From contig NZ_JABBGJ010000006.1 in assembly GCF_012927345.1 (NCBI RefSeq), forward strand, positions 62,001-126,000: a stretch of DNA of 64,000 nt. Reading direction: 5' to 3'. Source of the DNA: Paraburkholderia polaris. GTDB taxonomy: Bacteria; Pseudomonadota; Gammaproteobacteria; Burkholderiales; Burkholderiaceae. Positions 37,127 through 46,743 of this stretch are shown piece after piece. The position numbers and the translations under genes are program-made. The notes under the pieces are model-generated. The model searched no databases. It saw only the letters and a list, made by a program, of their open reading frames with translations, and was not told the origin of the DNA. Numbering within the stretch: position 1 is the stretch's first letter; each line of letters opens with the position of its first letter.

Positions 37127-37954
37127 CAAGGACTCCTCGTGGATGGAATTGCTGAATGCATAATGTAAGAAAGTGCAATTAGCATTCTGTATTCAGTTTT
37201 CTGCGCACGTCTTCACACTAAGGATGAAATGTTTAGATGTCAAGTATCTGGGTGCCGAATTGTCGGCTCCGACGCCCGGCGGGAGGTTGCGGGGCAAGGA
37301 AAAAGGGTTTTCACTGAATGGGTTTACCCCGTCGCCAAACAACCTCGAAGCTGACGCAATTGACGCAATTGACGCGAGGATTCCGCAGACAAGCCATCCT
37401 GCAGCACCTCTTGCCGCCTTTTGCTCGGTCCGCTTCCTGGGCGAATGAGCGCCCTTCGCGCAATGCCTGTCGAGCGCTTTGGACGTGATGAGGCCCTATT
37501 GAACATCGACGAATGGTGTCTCCATTCCCACGCGATCTCGCAAAGGAATTTGAAAACGGTGATCCGCAGCGTAGATCAACTCAAGGAAATGCCGACCGAT
37601 ATCCTGTGCGCGAGATTGCAACATCAACCGATGTGCGGCCTGGTCGGCAATAGGATCGAAAGAAAATCTGCGACACGTCTCGATGGAAGTTCAAGCCATG
37701 AACGGTGCAGCCAGCCGCGCGAGACAACTGAATTGTCTCCAAAGACCAGCGGCGCAAAGGGTGCGATTCATAAAATACATCCGATTTATCTATGATCCGC
37801 AGGCGCTCCACATGGTGGCTCGCGTTCTGTTTCAGTCAATGACGGGAGTGCTCCCGTCGTCATTGCGGCGAAGGATACTCAAAAAGGATAGCGGTTGCCC
37901 GGACGCGCGGAAGGCACGGCGAAATCGATGGGAGAGAAGTAGAGGGAGATACTG
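37127..37954. other. 828-base region without a recognised gene
   Basis: It should hold the promoter of the minus-strand aldolase operon (a TTGACA at 37243-37238 is visible but its -10 is poor). A short tandem repeat of ACGCAATTG lies near 37355-37372. Several open frames of 60-124 codons exist on both strands, but none has a ribosome site or familiar sequence. Low-information spacer or decayed DNA is the best description. Confidence 0.45.
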
Positions 37955-38203
37955 ATGCACACCGCTGAAATGTCCTTGCGTTCACTAATTGAAAAATGGC
38001 TCACGCCGGCTTTGGCGGCGCCGATTCGAGTAACCCGATTCAGTCGCACACGGGCTGCCCGGCGACGTTATGTACATGTTGAAGCACTGCGGGCCGACGG
38101 TCCGATTGGGCTGTTTTTCTTCCAGCATGATGATGGCGCATGGCGCGTGTTCCCGCCAGAGAACGGACGCCCGACAATATGTGCTTACTCAAGTGCCGGG
38201 TAA
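37955..38203 (+). CDS. Small unknown protein, family A, copy 1
   Basis: An 82-residue protein with no known domain. It shares the core DGPI-x-LFF-x2-H-x-DG-x-W-x-VFPPE with the 87-residue protein at 53625-53888, and also an upstream SLR-x-L-x-EK segment, so the two are clear paralogues. GGGAG lies before the ATG. It is followed at once by a second small gene (38264) whose paralogue likewise follows the other copy. It precedes a chemoreceptor and a GGDEF-EAL gene. A small beta-rich cytoplasmic domain is plausible; no function is known to me. Confidence 0.75.
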   Translation: MHTAEMSLRSLIEKWLTPALAAPIRVTRFSRTRAARRRYVHVEALRADGPIGLFFFQHDDGAWRVFPPENGRPTICAYSSAG

Positions 38204-38263
38204 CCAGGACTATCTGCGCGGCCAATAACAACGAGCACCTGTCCCGGTTTGCCGGGGATCGTC

Positions 38264-38473
38264 ATGAATGAAGACTTGAACCACATAGGCCTTGAGGACT
38301 TTCGGGAGCTGGAGACGTGGGCATGCGCCTGGTATGACTGCGCAGTGGCGGCCAGGTTTGTTAGGCCGCCGTACTGTCCCGATTCCGTTACCCTGGAGCA
38401 CCTGCGTGGATATTTCCACGCAGGTCTATCGCCCATGGATGCCGCTTACGCGTGCTTCCTCAACAAGCATTAG
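38264..38473 (+). CDS. Small unknown protein, family B, copy 1
   Basis: A 69-residue protein, start ATG at 38264 with GGGGA upstream (the TTG at 38249 is rejected). It aligns without gaps over all 69 residues to the protein at 53385-53594, with 25 identical positions, including W-x3-WYD, RPP, L-x-GYF and GL-x-P. It is transcribed with the family A gene at 37955, 60 bases upstream. Conservation of length, gene order and motif shows a real gene pair rather than chance frames. Confidence 0.78.
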   Translation: MNEDLNHIGLEDFRELETWACAWYDCAVAARFVRPPYCPDSVTLEHLRGYFHAGLSPMDAAYACFLNKH

Positions 38474-38749
38474 ACGAACTCTTTAGATGATCGATGCGCA
38501 CCAGCATTAGCTCATATGGTGACCAGTCCGTCAGGTTTTTCCAGACATTAATATGTCGTAAACCTAAGTAATATTAAAGAAGCATCATCTTCACGATATC
38601 TCGTCGCATGGCCTCATGAAATCTGTGCGTCTGCCGTAAAACATAAACGTGCCCTCCTCGGTACATCAGCGATGATATGACTCATCATAACCATTGCTTG
38701 AGCCGCCGTAAGGTGTGGATTCAGCGAGACGAACGGGAGATATGTTGAT

Positions 38750-40300
38750 ATGAGTTTGACCATCAAGGCGCGCATCGGCATAACGATGCTGTGCCTCGGG
38801 GCGTTGATGACGATTACCGGGAAGCTGGACCTGGTCGGAATGACCCGGGCGAATCTTGCCAATCACGAAACCTTCACCAACCAGTTGCCGAGCGCCGTCG
38901 ATATCGGTTATTCGGAAATATTCGTTGGCCGCGAACGCACCGCGCTGGACCGCGCGGCACTCTCGCCCGGCACGCCGGTCGCCGAGGATCTGTTCAGGCA
39001 CGCTCAAGACATGCGCGACCAGTCCGCGACGTGGTGGCAGAAATATCTTGAACTCCCGAAGGACGCAGACGAGGATCGGCTTGCGCAGAATGTCGCGACA
39101 AGGCGCGCCGATATCGAGCGCGGATTGGATGCTTTTCGGGATGCGATCCGAACAGCAGATCACGACAAGATTCTCGATCGGTCGTCGAAGTTGAGCGATC
39201 TTAATACTGCGCTGTCCAGTGCATGCGACGCCTTGAAGCGATTTCAGTTCGAAGCAGCGCAGAAGAGTTACGACAATGCTCAGACAACCTTCACGTTGTT
39301 CCGTGTGCTTAGCATCGGGATGCTGCTGTTCGGCCTCGTGGCTGCAACGTACAGCTGGTTTGCGCTGCGGCGCGCAATCGGCACGCCGCTAGCAATCGCG
39401 CTAGCGCATTTTGACGAAATCGCCACTGGCGACCTGCGCCGGTCGGTTCAGGTCACAAGCCATGACGAGATGGGACAATTGCTCGCGGGACTTGCGAGGA
39501 TGCATGACAGCCTGGTCACGACCGTGCGCACAGTACGGGATGGCGGTGTATCAATAGCCTTGGCTAGCAAGGAAATCGCCGCTGGCAATCTCGATCTTTC
39601 GTCGCGTACCGAAGAACAGGCGGCATCATTGCAGGAAACCGCGGCAAGCATGGAACAGCTGACGGGTACGGTCCGCCAGAACGCTGATAACGCGCGTCAC
39701 GCGAGCACACTGGCGAGCAATGCATCCGATGTTGCCAGTCGAGGAAGCGAGGTTGTGGCGCGTGTCGTCGGTACCATGAGCGAGATTGACAAAAGCTCGT
39801 CAAAGATTGCCGACATCATCGGCATGATCGAAGGCATTGCCTTTCAGACGAATATCCTCGCATTGAACGCGGCGGTCGAAGCTGCGCGCGCCGGCGAACA
39901 AGGGCGTGGTTTTGCCGTGGTGGCGGCGGAGGTGCGCTCGCTCGCCCAGCGTTCGTCGACTGCAGCGAAAGAGATCAGGGACCTGATCGAGACATCGACC
40001 GCACGCGTCCAAACCGGCACGGAACTGGTCGGTCAGGCTGGTGCGACGATGCAGGAAATAATTTCGGCGGTATCGCGCGTGACTGACATCATGGGAGAAA
40101 TCGCGGCGGCGTCGGATGAGCAAAGTCGCGGGATCGAGCAGATCGGCCAAGCGGTTACACAGATGGATGATGTAACCCAGCAGAATGCGGCGCTGGTCGA
40201 ACAAGCGACCGCAGCTGCGCAATCATTAGAGCATCAAGCAACGAAACTCAAAGATGTGGTCGCGCTCTTCACGCTTGATCACCGGGATGCTCTAACGTAA
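38750..40300 (+). CDS. Methyl-accepting chemotaxis protein
   Basis: A 516-residue chemoreceptor. An N-terminal membrane helix, a periplasmic four-helix-bundle sensor (about residues 30-185), a second helix (about 188-208), a HAMP domain and a long signalling coiled coil are visible. The kinase-control hairpin tip reads [22 protein letters not shown] split over the bend. There is no C-terminal pentapeptide tether for CheR/CheB. A GGDEF-EAL gene follows 57 bases later in the same direction. The ligand is unknown. Confidence 0.93.
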   Translation: MSLTIKARIGITMLCLGALMTITGKLDLVGMTRANLANHETFTNQLPSAVDIGYSEIFVGRERTALDRAALSPGTPVAEDLFRHAQDMRDQSATWWQKYLELPKDADEDRLAQNVATRRADIERGLDAFRDAIRTADHDKILDRSSKLSDLNTALSSACDALKRFQFEAAQKSYDNAQTTFTLFRVLSIGMLLFGLVAATYSWFALRRAIGTPLAIALAHFDEIATGDLRRSVQVTSHDEMGQLLAGLARMHDSLVTTVRTVRDGGVSIALASKEIAAGNLDLSSRTEEQAASLQETAASMEQLTGTVRQNADNARHASTLASNASDVASRGSEVVARVVGTMSEIDKSSSKIADIIGMIEGIAFQTNILALNAAVEAARAGEQGRGFAVVAAEVRSLAQRSSTAAKEIRDLIETSTARVQTGTELVGQAGATMQEIISAVSRVTDIMGEIAAASDEQSRGIEQIGQAVTQMDDVTQQNAALVEQATAAAQSLEHQATKLKDVVALFTLDHRDALT

Positions 40301-40357
40301 ATCTCCGTGCCGCAGCCGTGCTCCTGAGCGTAGCTCGTCGTTGCCTCGGTTTCGACA

Positions 40358-43033
40358 ATGAGCGACGCGCCGCAAGATCTTCGATTCTCGAGCCGCCCTA
40401 TGCAGAAGTTCTTCCTGGTGTTGATGGCGCTGTTTCGCCGGCGGCGAGTCGAGTTTGTCCTGACTTCGTCGGTAACCTTGCTGATGGGTGTTGCGGTCTA
40501 CGGGATTGTCAGAGATCACGTCACGACGATGGAAATGGCGCATCGGAATGCACTGCACATTGCGGAAGCGTTGCAGGTGAATATTTCGGGCAAGCTCATA
40601 CAGGCGTCCTATAGCGTAACGGCTGTTCATGAGGATATGCAGCGAAATCGAAGCGCGAGCCGGTCGCAGGTGCAGGCGAGCCTGTCGCAGGCGATGCGCT
40701 ACGATCCCGTATCTGCGTTCCTTGGCGTCTCCCATGGCAGCGAAGTTTTGATGGTCGACCGAGCGGGACACGCCGTCGAGAGGACAACCTTGACTGGCAC
40801 GCTCAGTCAGGCGCTTCAGACGGCACGGACGAATACCGTGGAGGCACTCCCTCTCATTCATGACGATGAGCAAGGAATCTGGTATTTGCCGCTGGTAGCG
40901 CGTACCGACAATTCCACGGGTAACGTCGACACCTCTTTCTCCCTTGTTCCAGCGCAGCAACTAGTCGACGCGGCGGCCAGTCTTCAATTGATAGCAGATG
41001 GGCGTTTTGGGGTTTTTACGCTCGATGGAAAAAGACTATTCCGATACCTTAGCCATGAGCACGTCTTTGAGATTCGTCCTTCCCCGGCACCTTCAGGCAG
41101 GCTACGAATCATAGCGGAACGGGAACGCGGGACGTTTGAGGGGGAGTCTTCCGTCGATCATCGAAACGACATTTTTGGTTACTCCATCTCCAGGTCTCTA
41201 CCGCTGTTTGTCGTTGTGGGTATTCCCAAGAACTCGCTCGAATTGGCGTGGTTGATGCGGTCCGCCGTACAACTCATACTCCTGTTTGCGGGGAGTCTCA
41301 TATCAATCGTCTTCGCCTCGCGATTGAGGAAGGCGGTCTCCGATCTTGCCAGCAGTCATAGCCTGTACCGGCAGTTGTTCAGATCGATGGACGATGCGTT
41401 GATCATCCTGGATCGGGATGGTGTCATCCAGAAATGTAACCCAGGCGCTTCCCGACTTCTTTGCGTCGGATCGGAGCAGGACCTCGTTGGTCTTGATCTC
41501 TTTCGTCTTACGGTTACCGATCGATCTTCAGAGTTTGTCGCGAGCCTTGGGCTGAGACAGCTCCGCAAGCTGCAGCCGGGCGAGACGTACACGCATGACT
41601 GGAAATTCCGGCGCATCGGCCAGTCTGGCGCGGTCGACGTGAAATTGCAGCTATCCGCTTTTCCCGGTGAAGTGGATACGCTCGTCACAGCGGTGCTAAG
41701 AGACGTGACGGCCGAGCGCGAGTATCTCGCCAAACAGGAATTTCTTGCCCGCCACGATATGCTGACTGGACTTCTAAACCGTTACGCGTTTCTGGATCAT
41801 CTCGCCGGCAGAGTCAACGACAATCCGGACGCTTCGTTCATCGTCGTGCTGATGGATTTAAATCGCTTTAAGGAAATCAACGATTCTTTGGGGCATCACG
41901 CAGGCGACAAAGTCCTCGAGATTCTGGGTGTGAGATTGAGCCGCCTGCTTGATGACCGGTCTGGTTGCATCGGAAGACTTGGGGGTGACGAAATCGCGGT
42001 TTGCGCGGACCCAACGGAATGGGATGGTGGGACAGCGGAACTCTGTCAGGCGCTGCACGCCGCCGTTCAGAAGGCGTTTACACTTAACGATGCAGATTTC
42101 GAAGTCACCGCGAGTGTCGGCGTCGCGGTGTACCCAAACGACGCAAACGAGCCCGATCAGCTTCTGCGCTGCGCCGACATCGCCATGTATTCCGCAAAGG
42201 GGGCGAGGATGCCTGTCGAGTATTACTCGCAGCAGCTGGATTGCCATACGCCGGCTTCGTTGGCGTTAAAGTCCGATTTTGCACGCGCCATTCGTAACGG
42301 AGACTTGTCCTTGGCGTACCAGCCCAAGGTGAAGCTAAGCGACGGAGCGTTGGTCGGCTTCGAAGCATTGGCCCGCTGGACGCACCCCACCGAAGGACCC
42401 ATATTGCCAGGCGTTTTTGTGCCTCTGGCAGAGACAACCGAGCTGATTTATCCCTTTACTCTCCAGGTGCTCAGGGCAGCCATCGAGCAATTGAAATCCT
42501 GGTTAGTACACGGCCATAGCGTATCGGTTTCTGTCAACATCAGCTCGAACAATTTGTTGGATCCAGACTTTGTCGGGCAGGTAAGCGCATTGCTTCTGGA
42601 GTTCGGCATTTCGCCCACACAACTAGAACTGGAGGTCACGGAAAGCGCGTTGATGCGAGATTCCGACACCGCGCTGAAGCGGCTTTTCCAGCTTAGAGAC
42701 ATCGGCGTGAAGCTGTCGATCGACGACTTTGGTACCGGCTACTCTTCTCTGGCCTATTTGAAGACGCTACCCGTGCATATCCTGAAGATCGATCAGTCAT
42801 TTATCGCATCGCTCATGACCGAAGAGGCAGATCGCCGGATCGTGGAATCGTCCATCGCACTTGCGCATAGCTTCGACATGCAAGTGGTGGCCGAAGGCGT
42901 GGAAACGTCAGACGTGGCTGACTTGCTGGTAGCCATGGGATGTGACATCGCGCAGGGCTACTACTATGATCGACCAGCGGGAGCGGAGGAAATTGCAGGG
43001 CGGTGGTTGCTGAACCGGCCGTCCACTCGTTAA
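40358..43033 (+). CDS. Membrane PAS-GGDEF-EAL c-di-GMP signalling protein
   Basis: An 891-residue protein. Two membrane helices (about residues 32-52 and 305-325) enclose a periplasmic Cache/PDC-like sensor. A PAS domain follows (about 340-460, SLYRQLFRSMDDALIILDRDG), then GGDEF with the active-site residues kept as RLGGDEIAV, and EAL with FEALARW and DDFGTGYSS intact. Both diguanylate cyclase and phosphodiesterase activity are possible. The start is uncertain: ATG 40358 has no ribosome site and ATG 40400 is an alternative. It is probably linked in expression to the chemoreceptor upstream. Confidence 0.92.
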   Translation: MSDAPQDLRFSSRPMQKFFLVLMALFRRRRVEFVLTSSVTLLMGVAVYGIVRDHVTTMEMAHRNALHIAEALQVNISGKLIQASYSVTAVHEDMQRNRSASRSQVQASLSQAMRYDPVSAFLGVSHGSEVLMVDRAGHAVERTTLTGTLSQALQTARTNTVEALPLIHDDEQGIWYLPLVARTDNSTGNVDTSFSLVPAQQLVDAAASLQLIADGRFGVFTLDGKRLFRYLSHEHVFEIRPSPAPSGRLRIIAERERGTFEGESSVDHRNDIFGYSISRSLPLFVVVGIPKNSLELAWLMRSAVQLILLFAGSLISIVFASRLRKAVSDLASSHSLYRQLFRSMDDALIILDRDGVIQKCNPGASRLLCVGSEQDLVGLDLFRLTVTDRSSEFVASLGLRQLRKLQPGETYTHDWKFRRIGQSGAVDVKLQLSAFPGEVDTLVTAVLRDVTAEREYLAKQEFLARHDMLTGLLNRYAFLDHLAGRVNDNPDASFIVVLMDLNRFKEINDSLGHHAGDKVLEILGVRLSRLLDDRSGCIGRLGGDEIAVCADPTEWDGGTAELCQALHAAVQKAFTLNDADFEVTASVGVAVYPNDANEPDQLLRCADIAMYSAKGARMPVEYYSQQLDCHTPASLALKSDFARAIRNGDLSLAYQPKVKLSDGALVGFEALARWTHPTEGPILPGVFVPLAETTELIYPFTLQVLRAAIEQLKSWLVHGHSVSVSVNISSNNLLDPDFVGQVSALLLEFGISPTQLELEVTESALMRDSDTALKRLFQLRDIGVKLSIDDFGTGYSSLAYLKTLPVHILKIDQSFIASLMTEEADRRIVESSIALAHSFDMQVVAEGVETSDVADLLVAMGCDIAQGYYYDRPAGAEEIAGRWLLNRPSTR

Positions 43034-43034
43034 G

Positions 43035-43139
43035 GTTATGGAGCTTGTAACACAGGTACCAACGCACGCGAATGCCAATGACTTCGCGGCCAAAGTGGCG
43101 CCCGTTGAACGACCCGCCGATACCTTTCTGCTTATTCAT
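43035..43139 (-). pseudogene. Remnant of an IS6-family transposase N-terminus
   Basis: The minus strand encodes about 35 residues including GRHFGREVIGIRVRWYLCYKL, which has the RHF-x2-E(I/V)-x4-VRWY pattern of the first helix of IS6/IS26-type transposases. The rest of the enzyme, including the DDE residues, is missing; the reading dissolves at the end of the GGDEF-EAL gene. No terminal inverted repeats were found. This is a scar of a former insertion. Confidence 0.6.
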
Positions 43140-43421
43140 TGGCTCGCTATCATTGAAGAGCTCTAGCGTAACAGGCCGGTACATCCGAATTGCACCACAT
43201 CTGCCTGTACTGCTAACGTCTGCGGGAGGATCTGTCGTATCGCACGTGCTTGTGCTCCTGGATGTGGCCGATACCCGTTCGCGCCAGAGTTCGTTCCCTC
43301 AGTATTTTGGCCATATACCCAAGAATCGTACGCATCGCTATCCCTCCCTGATCTGGACGCCTGTCGTGCTCTTTTCCCCGCATGCCACTACCTCACGCTC
43401 GCTCACGATCAGTAACCGGGG
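43140..43421. other. Intergenic region with one possible tiny ORF
   Basis: A 40-codon minus-strand frame (43335 to 43213) begins MRTILGYMAKILRERTLA and has GGGAGGGATA before its ATG, so translation is possible, but I recognise no family. Otherwise nothing is seen between the transposase relic and the porin gene. Confidence 0.3.
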
Positions 43422-44552
43422 TTAAAACTTGTGCCGGATGCCGACAATCAAAAGTTCCTGCTGCGACGTCCCCGGATCAGCGTACGAATCCGCGATCACG
43501 GCCTGAGCAGCTCCCATGCCGTTCGAGCCCGATGCATGGCCGTAGCTCGCCGACGCGTACAGATCCGTACGTTTGCTAAGAGCGTAGTCGGCGGCAAGCG
43601 TCACCTGTTGATAGGTGGCCGATGAATCACCACGAGACTTCAGGTAGTCGTATCCAAGTTCGAGCGATGTTTCAGGCGTCATCTGCCAGAAGACAAACAC
43701 CTCACCGTTGTTGTAATACTCTGAGTTCCTAAACGTTGAGAAGCCGTCCGGCAGATACTCCGAGAAACTGTAGTACCCACCGATCGTCACAGGGCCCGCG
43801 TTGTACGCAAGTCCAGTTCGCGCAATGTTGAACTTACTGGCACTCGAATACGCCGAATTGACAGGTGTAAAGAAGATACCCGTTGCGCTACCTGTACCTC
43901 TCGTCGAGTGGTCCCCGTTTCCGTTATCGGAATGGAGGTATCCGGCAGCAAACGTGAGCGGGCCTGCCGCATAGTTCGCCGCGACTTCATACGATTGCCC
44001 CGAACCGACTGAGCCGGCCACGTTACCGAAGCCGTACATCGCTGCGAGCTGTAACCCTGCCCAGTTAGGGCTGAGCCATTTGACCGCGTTGTTCACCTTA
44101 ACAGAACCGTCGGAGAGGTCGACATCGCCCGGGGCGGTAAAGTATTCAAGAAAGCTGTTGCCTTGCACAGGCACCACCAGATCCTGCATTACATCGATCT
44201 GCCTGCCAAGCGTCAGCGTCCCCAGTCCATTCCGGGAAAGCCCCACGTACGCGATGCGCCCCCATAGAAGCCCGTTTGCGAGAGCACCGTTATTCACATC
44301 GAACTGACTCTCAAGATCGACGACAGCGCTCAGGCCGCCACCTAGATCTTCGTTACCTTTAATCCCCCACACGCTCGGCGACATTTGTCCTGACTGAAGC
44401 TTGATCTGATGACTCTCGCCCCCGGTGTCGTGAGCATATTGAATAGAGTTGTCAACAACTCCATATAGCGTCATGGAACTCTGGGCAGATGCAGAAACGG
44501 CCAACGTCAAGGCAGCCATGCCACCTAGTGCAGAAAATATTGCTCTTCTCAT
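43422..44552 (-). CDS. Outer-membrane porin (Gram-negative porin, Burkholderia type)
   Basis: A 376-residue porin with a signal peptide ending near SASA (residue 23) and a mature start QSSMTLYGVVDNSIQ. GIKGNEDLGGGLSAVVDLE and the terminal GIRHKF with final phenylalanine are typical. CAGGAG precedes the ATG. It is transcribed in the same direction as the allantoin operon, 193 bases downstream of the allantoicase stop, with an inverted repeat in between, and may serve ureide uptake, though that is inference from position. Confidence 0.93.
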   Translation of the reverse strand: MRRAIFSALGGMAALTLAVSASAQSSMTLYGVVDNSIQYAHDTGGESHQIKLQSGQMSPSVWGIKGNEDLGGGLSAVVDLESQFDVNNGALANGLLWGRIAYVGLSRNGLGTLTLGRQIDVMQDLVVPVQGNSFLEYFTAPGDVDLSDGSVKVNNAVKWLSPNWAGLQLAAMYGFGNVAGSVGSGQSYEVAANYAAGPLTFAAGYLHSDNGNGDHSTRGTGSATGIFFTPVNSAYSSASKFNIARTGLAYNAGPVTIGGYYSFSEYLPDGFSTFRNSEYYNNGEVFVFWQMTPETSLELGYDYLKSRGDSSATYQQVTLAADYALSKRTDLYASASYGHASGSNGMGAAQAVIADSYADPGTSQQELLIVGIRHKF

Positions 44553-44659
44553 TCAGTATCTCCTGTTGTTTGTATAATTATTAGTACAACGATATTGATG
44601 CGATGCGACTCGCAACACTTCACTCCTTTGAACGGATAAAAGTTCCACCACTCCGAGCG

Positions 44660-44687
44660 CACGCCTGAAAGAAAGACTTCAGGCGTG
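44660..44687. terminator. Hairpin after the allantoin operon
   Basis: CACGCCTGAA and TTCAGGCGTG form a perfect ten-base-pair stem with an eight-base loop between allantoicase and the porin gene. No T tract follows on the minus strand, so it could be a weak terminator or attenuator. Confidence 0.45.
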
Positions 44688-44745
44688 TGTGAATTCTTGC
44701 AGCCGCGGCGATGACTGAACGCAGCTTTAATCAACTACCATTCGG

Positions 44746-45954
44746 TTATCCATCGTGACCAGGTCCTTCGATCATACGGAGAACGCGCGACCAGACGGTG
44801 GTGTCGCTGATCCGCATCACTTCGACGGAATCCGCCCTTTTCATGCTAATTTCCTTTGCCTGCTCCGGCTGCATACCTGCCGCAATCAGGACCTGCGTTG
44901 CCTGGTTATCGGGCATGGATTTCCACCACAGATTCCCGGCTTTCTTGCGCGCCTGATGGTCGATCTCGCCCCACACCCGCAATCGGGAAATCCCCCCATC
45001 CGGGAAGACATCGAACTTGACGGCAGAAATCAGCTGCGACGGCTTCGCTTGCGGAAATACGTGGCGTGTGTCCGGTTGCAGGGCTACTTTCGGCAACAGG
45101 GGGTGCCAGTCAGCAGCGTCAACAGGGGCGCCGTCCGTCCATAAACAACCTGAAAGAGCCGCCGCGCCCGAGGCGTTGTACTTGAAATGTGCAGTATCGA
45201 TCTCGATCGACCTCACCCGTCCTGGGAAAGCCAACCTGAATACAGCGTAGTCGTGGCCGTCGTCACGCCGACGGCGTGTCTCCCAGCCCTCGCCCATGGT
45301 ACGTGCCTTGTCCGGTCGGTTCAGGTTGGAGGCGGAAGAGTAGAAGCCGTCGCTGCTGGCAACGAGTACACCACCGTGGTCCTGGCTGGCCAGATCGATG
45401 GTGAGGCCATCGAAGAGTCGCGGGTCAGGCATCGCCTGACCACGCACGCGCAACCGCGCGATACCGCCGTCTGGAAATGCCGAGAGGCGAATGTGTGTGA
45501 AGCGGCGCTTGTCGTTCACCTGAAAAATATTGTGGGTGTCGCCTTTCAGCGCTGAGCGCGGAACTATCTGAACCCACTCGATGGATTCGCTCATCAGTTC
45601 CTTTTCCGACGGATACCCCTCGACGCCGCACGCTTCAACGAGGCAGTGTTCGGGAAAGTTGCCAGTAAAGAAATGCGTATCAACATCAACCGATGTAATG
45701 ACGCCGGGGCAACCGAGCCGGATGACAGCCCAGTCGTTGCCTCCTTCCCGCCGGCGCCTCGTTTCCCAGCCATCGACGATTTCACCACGGTAGTTGTAGC
45801 GGCCCGGGACGAAGTTCGCCGCTGTCGGTGTCAACAGGTTCTCTTTTTCGCCGAACGATTCATCGCTGGCTGCAATCACGCTGCCGCCAAGCCACCGCGA
45901 GGCAAGGTCGACTTCCCATGTGTTGAGGGCTTCGTTGTTAGTGTTGGAGGTCAT
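44746..45954 (-). CDS. alc: Allantoicase
   Basis: A 402-residue allantoicase, which cleaves allantoate to ureidoglycolate and urea. The two repeated jelly-roll halves each show the family motif: GWETRRRREGGNDWAVIRLG near residue 65 and GWETRRRRDDGHDYAVFRLA near residue 230. The protein is longer than the usual 330-350 residues because of a C-terminal tail of about 70 residues after the second repeat (WWKSMPDNQATQVLIAAGM onwards). The start at 45954 lies eight bases after the racemase stop. It is the last gene of the allantoin operon. Confidence 0.92.
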   Translation of the reverse strand: MTSNTNNEALNTWEVDLASRWLGGSVIAASDESFGEKENLLTPTAANFVPGRYNYRGEIVDGWETRRRREGGNDWAVIRLGCPGVITSVDVDTHFFTGNFPEHCLVEACGVEGYPSEKELMSESIEWVQIVPRSALKGDTHNIFQVNDKRRFTHIRLSAFPDGGIARLRVRGQAMPDPRLFDGLTIDLASQDHGGVLVASSDGFYSSASNLNRPDKARTMGEGWETRRRRDDGHDYAVFRLAFPGRVRSIEIDTAHFKYNASGAAALSGCLWTDGAPVDAADWHPLLPKVALQPDTRHVFPQAKPSQLISAVKFDVFPDGGISRLRVWGEIDHQARKKAGNLWWKSMPDNQATQVLIAAGMQPEQAKEISMKRADSVEVMRISDTTVWSRVLRMIEGPGHDG

Positions 45955-45962
45955 GAATAGAT

Positions 45963-46721
45963 TCAAGCTGCGATGGATTGAAGGTTTTGTTGCTTGAGGT
46001 TCGTAGAGAAGGGCCAGCCTGTAATGGATTTGGGATCTGGTTTAGCGTAGGTCAGTGTCTTGCTCGTCTTCAATTTCAGGTTCACCAGCGTTTCGACAAG
46101 TTGCACTGCGGCACCGACGCCATCGATAACCGGTACTCCAAGCGTGGACGTGATCTGCTCCTCTAACCCCGCCATGCCGGCGCAGCCCAAACAGATGACT
46201 TCTGCGAAGTCCTCTTCCACTGCCTTTCGTGCCTGTTCGACAATGGTTCTCATGGCACGCTCGGGGTCGTGATCCACCTCCTGGGTTGTCATACCATTGG
46301 CTCGGACGGACGCGCAGCGATCCCAGAGTCCGGATATTTTCAGGCGATCTTCAATGGCACTCACCGAGCGCTGAAGCGTAGTAACGACCGAATATTTGCG
46401 CCCGATCAGCATCGCTATGTGCGCTGAGGCTTCGCAGATTTCGACGACCGGCTGGTCGATCAATTCCTGCAGGCCATCGCGACCATGTTCGCCAAAGCCG
46501 GCCATGACGACGCCGTCATACGGCAGGTCGTATCCCATCACCCGGTCCATCACGCCGACTGCCGAAATGTAGCTCTCGAAGTTGCAGTCGACACCGTCTG
46601 CACCGAAGGCCGGTTGTAGCGCCACGATCTCCGTTCCTGGTGACGCGTACCGCTTTGCCGCGATATCAATGCTGCGCGTCATTGATTCACTGGTATTCAC
46701 ATTGACCACGACGATCTTCAT
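45963..46721 (-). CDS. Asp/Glu/hydantoin racemase-family protein (allantoin racemase-like)
   Basis: A 252-residue member of the Asp/Glu racemase superfamily in an allantoin operon, where allantoin racemase (HpxA type) is expected. The N-terminal VVNVNTSESMTRSI and the second catalytic cysteine in ICLGCAGMAGL are present. At the first catalytic position the usual ACFG reads AGFG (MAGFGEHGRDG), so one of the two cysteines used for two-base racemisation is missing. GGAGG precedes the ATG at 46721. It may be a different family activity or use another residue. Confidence 0.75.
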   Translation of the reverse strand: MKIVVVNVNTSESMTRSIDIAAKRYASPGTEIVALQPAFGADGVDCNFESYISAVGVMDRVMGYDLPYDGVVMAGFGEHGRDGLQELIDQPVVEICEASAHIAMLIGRKYSVVTTLQRSVSAIEDRLKISGLWDRCASVRANGMTTQEVDHDPERAMRTIVEQARKAVEEDFAEVICLGCAGMAGLEEQITSTLGVPVIDGVGAAVQLVETLVNLKLKTSKTLTYAKPDPKSITGWPFSTNLKQQNLQSIAA

Positions 46722-46743
46722 AGATGTTCCTCCAAAGGACTTT

